7,120 nt of DNA, taken from assembly GCA_020631675.1 (NCBI GenBank), contig JAHDGT010000235.1, positions 1 through 7,120 on the forward strand, in the 5' to 3' direction. A program made the position numbers and the translations under genes. The stretch comes from Bacteroidota bacterium. GTDB lineage: Bacteria > Bacteroidota > Bacteroidia > Chitinophagales > UBA2359. A model generated the notes under the pieces. It ran no database searches and was not told the DNA's origin. It was given only the letters and a program-made list of their open reading frames with translations. Below are positions 5,578 to 7,120 of this stretch, one piece after another. How positions within the stretch are numbered: the stretch's first letter is position 1; each line of letters opens with the position of its first letter.

Positions 5578-6927
5578 TCAAATTTCACCGCTTTTCAGCA
5601 GTCTGTAGATCGTCGATTTGCCCACATCCAGCTTTTTCGCCACTAATAATACATTGTTATCGTACTTCTTCAAAAAGTGTTTGATGATGCGGTTGGTGTA
5701 TTCTTTCAAAGTCGTCTCCTCAATGAACATATCAGACACCCGGTCAGAAGCATTGAAGGTGATGTCATCTTCCTCGATCACCCCATCATTACACATCACC
5801 GCGGATAACTCGACAATGGCTTTCAGCTCTCTGATGTTACCCGGATAAGGGTATTTCAATAACTTCTTCTTCGCATCACCAGAAAGACTGACCTTACCTA
5901 ATTGATTGTCTTTCGCAAAAGCTTGTATAAAGAATTCTGACAGTAGTAAAATATCATTTCCACGATCTCTGAGCGGCGGTAGTTTGATCGGCAAACCCAA
6001 CAAACGGTAATAAAGATCCTCTCTGAAATTGCCTTCTTTAACTTCTTGCATCAAATCCTTGTGGGTGGCCACTATGACCCGCACATCCAGTTTGATTTTA
6101 TTATTGCCCCCTACTCTTACTACCTCCTTCTCTTGCAGTACCCGCAACAGCTTTGTTTGCATATTGGCATCCATATCCCCGATCTCATCCAAGAAGATCG
6201 TACCACTATTCGCCTCTTCAAATTTCCCGATCCTACGGGTATTCGCACCCGTAAAGGCCCCTTTCTCATGCCCGAACAACTCACTCTCGATCAGCTCTTG
6301 CGGAATAGCGGCCACATTAACCGTTACATAAGGTTTTTTAGAGCGTTTAGAGTTGTAGTGTATCGCCTTAGCGGCTAATTCTTTACCCGTACCTGTTTCT
6401 CCGGTAATAGAAACCGTGATGTTCGTCTTAGCCCCCTTCTCTAATAAGCGGAATACTTTCAATAGCGCATCACTATTCCCTTTAATGATATTACCGAACT
6501 CATACTTTTTCTGAACCTCCTCCCGCAATTGCGATATTTCTGCTTTCAGGTCAATATTTTCCCTGAGATTTCTAACGCAATTCCACAAGCGGTCCTTCGC
6601 GTCATCATCTTTTACGATGTAGTCATAAGCACCATGCTTCAACAAATTAACCGCCGTCTGAATGTCTTCTTGGCCTGAAATAACAATCACGGGCACTTCT
6701 GGTAGACGATCTTTGATCCGCTTCAAAAGCACATCTCCCATAATATCCGGCAAGCCGTGATCTAAGGTAATGACACTAGGTCTTGCACCTTTGATCAATG
6801 CGCGCATTAGCGTAGCTCCGCTATCGTACACTTCTACCTCATGATCCGGATTCAGTTCCAGATGGTACTTGAGGATCTCCGCGTACCAGGTATCATCCTC
6901 AACAATAAATATTTTAACTGGACTCAT
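5578..6927 (-). CDS. sigma-54-dependent response regulator, NtrC/Fis family
   Basis: A cytosolic transcription activator of 449 aa with three domains. The receiver (about 3-120) has the acidic pocket E10-D11-D12, phospho-acceptor D56 in TLDHGLPD, S84 and K106. The AAA+ domain (about 147-385) has Walker A GETGTGKE (176-183), the sigma-54 contact loop GAFTGA (223-228), Walker B IFLDEIGD (244-251), the FREDLYYRL segment (301-309) and the sensor II segment YPGNIRELK (361-369). The C-terminal Fis-type helix-turn-helix (about 425-449) ends VGKSTIYRLLKSGEI. All key residues are present, so it should respond to phosphorylation and remodel RpoN holoenzyme using ATP. A TGA directly before the ATG fixes the earliest start. 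No histidine kinase is in the window, so its signal and targets are unknown. Its own promoter is the housekeeping TAnnTTTG type, not sigma-54. Confidence 0.96.
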   Translation of the reverse strand: MSPVKIFIVEDDTWYAEILKYHLELNPDHEVEVYDSGATLMRALIKGARPSVITLDHGLPDIMGDVLLKRIKDRLPEVPVIVISGQEDIQTAVNLLKHGAYDYIVKDDDAKDRLWNCVRNLRENIDLKAEISQLREEVQKKYEFGNIIKGNSDALLKVFRLLEKGAKTNITVSITGETGTGKELAAKAIHYNSKRSKKPYVTVNVAAIPQELIESELFGHEKGAFTGANTRRIGKFEEANSGTIFLDEIGDMDANMQTKLLRVLQEKEVVRVGGNNKIKLDVRVIVATHKDLMQEVKEGNFREDLYYRLLGLPIKLPPLRDRGNDILLLSEFFIQAFAKDNQLGKVSLSGDAKKKLLKYPYPGNIRELKAIVELSAVMCNDGVIEEDDITFNASDRVSDMFIEETTLKEYTNRIIKHFLKKYDNNVLLVAKKLDVGKSTIYRLLKSGEI

Positions 6928-6982
6928 TCAACTGGGGATTGGAAGTGGGTACCATTGTATAAAAAAGAACCAACCACTTCAT
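6914..6982 (-). CDS. possible 22-aa upstream ORF overlapping the regulator start
   Basis: In the regulator leader, ATG at 6982 opens a 22-codon frame starting MKWLVLFYTM. It closes with TAA at 6916-6914, 14 nt inside the regulator gene in another frame. The N-terminal half is hydrophobic. The overlap would allow translational coupling, but such a short frame can easily occur by chance and I see no ribosome-binding site. Confidence 0.2.
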   Translation of the reverse strand: MKWLVLFYTMVPTSNPQLNESS

Positions 6983-7006
6983 GATGAACAAACTCGACTT
7001 AGCAAG

Positions 7007-7037
7007 TTAATAAGTACCTGGACAAAAGTAAGCGTAT
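7007..7037 (-). promoter_or_regulatory. promoter of the response regulator, TACTTTTG -7 box
   Basis: A perfect TAnnTTTG box, TACTTTTG, occupies 7030-7023 on the minus strand. Transcription would start near 7018, giving a leader of about 90 nt. The block matches the ligase promoter (1699-1729) at 27 of 31 positions, extending through TCCARGTACTTA into the transcribed region. I find no well-placed -33 TTG. A 6-bp inverted repeat, ATAGCT/AGCTAT (7036-7041 and 7050-7055), lies just upstream and could be an operator. Confidence 0.6.
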
Positions 7038-7120
7038 AGCTTATGGCGCAGCTATTTTAGTTGTAGCCAAGGCATGAAAAACGAGATATAGCAGAGCTAA
7101 ATGAGGCTTTTCATAACGCA
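7038..7120. other. non-coding right edge
   Basis: No gene is visible in these 83 bases upstream of the regulator promoter. A separated inverted repeat, ATGAAAA (7074-7080) against TTTTCAT (7108-7114), is present, but its stem is only 7 bp and the interior does not pair well. Confidence 0.3.

Noticed and set aside
5578..6927. Whether the regulator might be a receiver-only or sigma-54-independent variant.
   Set aside because: The GAFTGA loop, Walker A and B motifs and phospho-acceptor aspartate are all intact.

Overview
The window looks like a chromosomal segment of a Bacteroidota bacterium, most likely the class Saprospiria. Three things point there. Two perfect TAnnTTTG promoter -7 boxes read TACTTTTGTCC. 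Obvious Shine-Dalgarno sequences are missing before the start codons. The long coiled-coil protein also resembles hypothetical proteins that I remember from Saprospiria genomes. The class assignment is inference from memory, not a search result.

All four substantial genes read on the minus strand. In order of transcription (right to left) they are: a sigma-54-dependent NtrC-type response regulator (6927-5578), the bifunctional purine enzyme PurH (5472-3853), a charged coiled-coil protein of unknown function (3249-1873), and an O-antigen ligase/polymerase-like membrane protein (about 1661-330). They do not form an obvious operon. Hairpins, promoters or long non-coding stretches separate them, and their functions are unrelated: regulation, purine synthesis, unknown, and surface polysaccharide.

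The non-coding DNA is the most interesting part. Two ~250-nt elements (73-322 on plus, 3366-3614 on minus) share three exactly conserved blocks, while the stems between the blocks differ in sequence and stay paired, which is the signature of a structured RNA. Three arrays of 7-nt repeats (235-269, 1765-1799, 3661-3681) follow one degenerate consensus, RAGAYNN, and each ends in CGTG or CGTC. A ~166-nt foldback starts exactly at the purH stop codon, and its stem deviations are G-U pairs only if the purH-sense strand is the RNA. The promoter regions of the response regulator and the ligase match at 27 of 31 positions, well beyond the -7 box, which suggests co-regulation.

Layout: 1-72, edge of the window with a possible gene end; 73-322, RNA-like element A with a heptamer array in its 3' loop; 330-1661, ligase; 1662-1872, promoter, heptamer array and terminator; 1873-3249, coiled-coil gene; 3250-3852, 603 bp without a gene, holding RNA-like element B, a heptamer array and the purH foldback; 3853-5472, purH; 5473-5577, hairpin and possible purH promoter; 5578-6927, response regulator; 6928-7120, its leader and promoter. 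No tRNA, rRNA, transposase or CRISPR array was seen.
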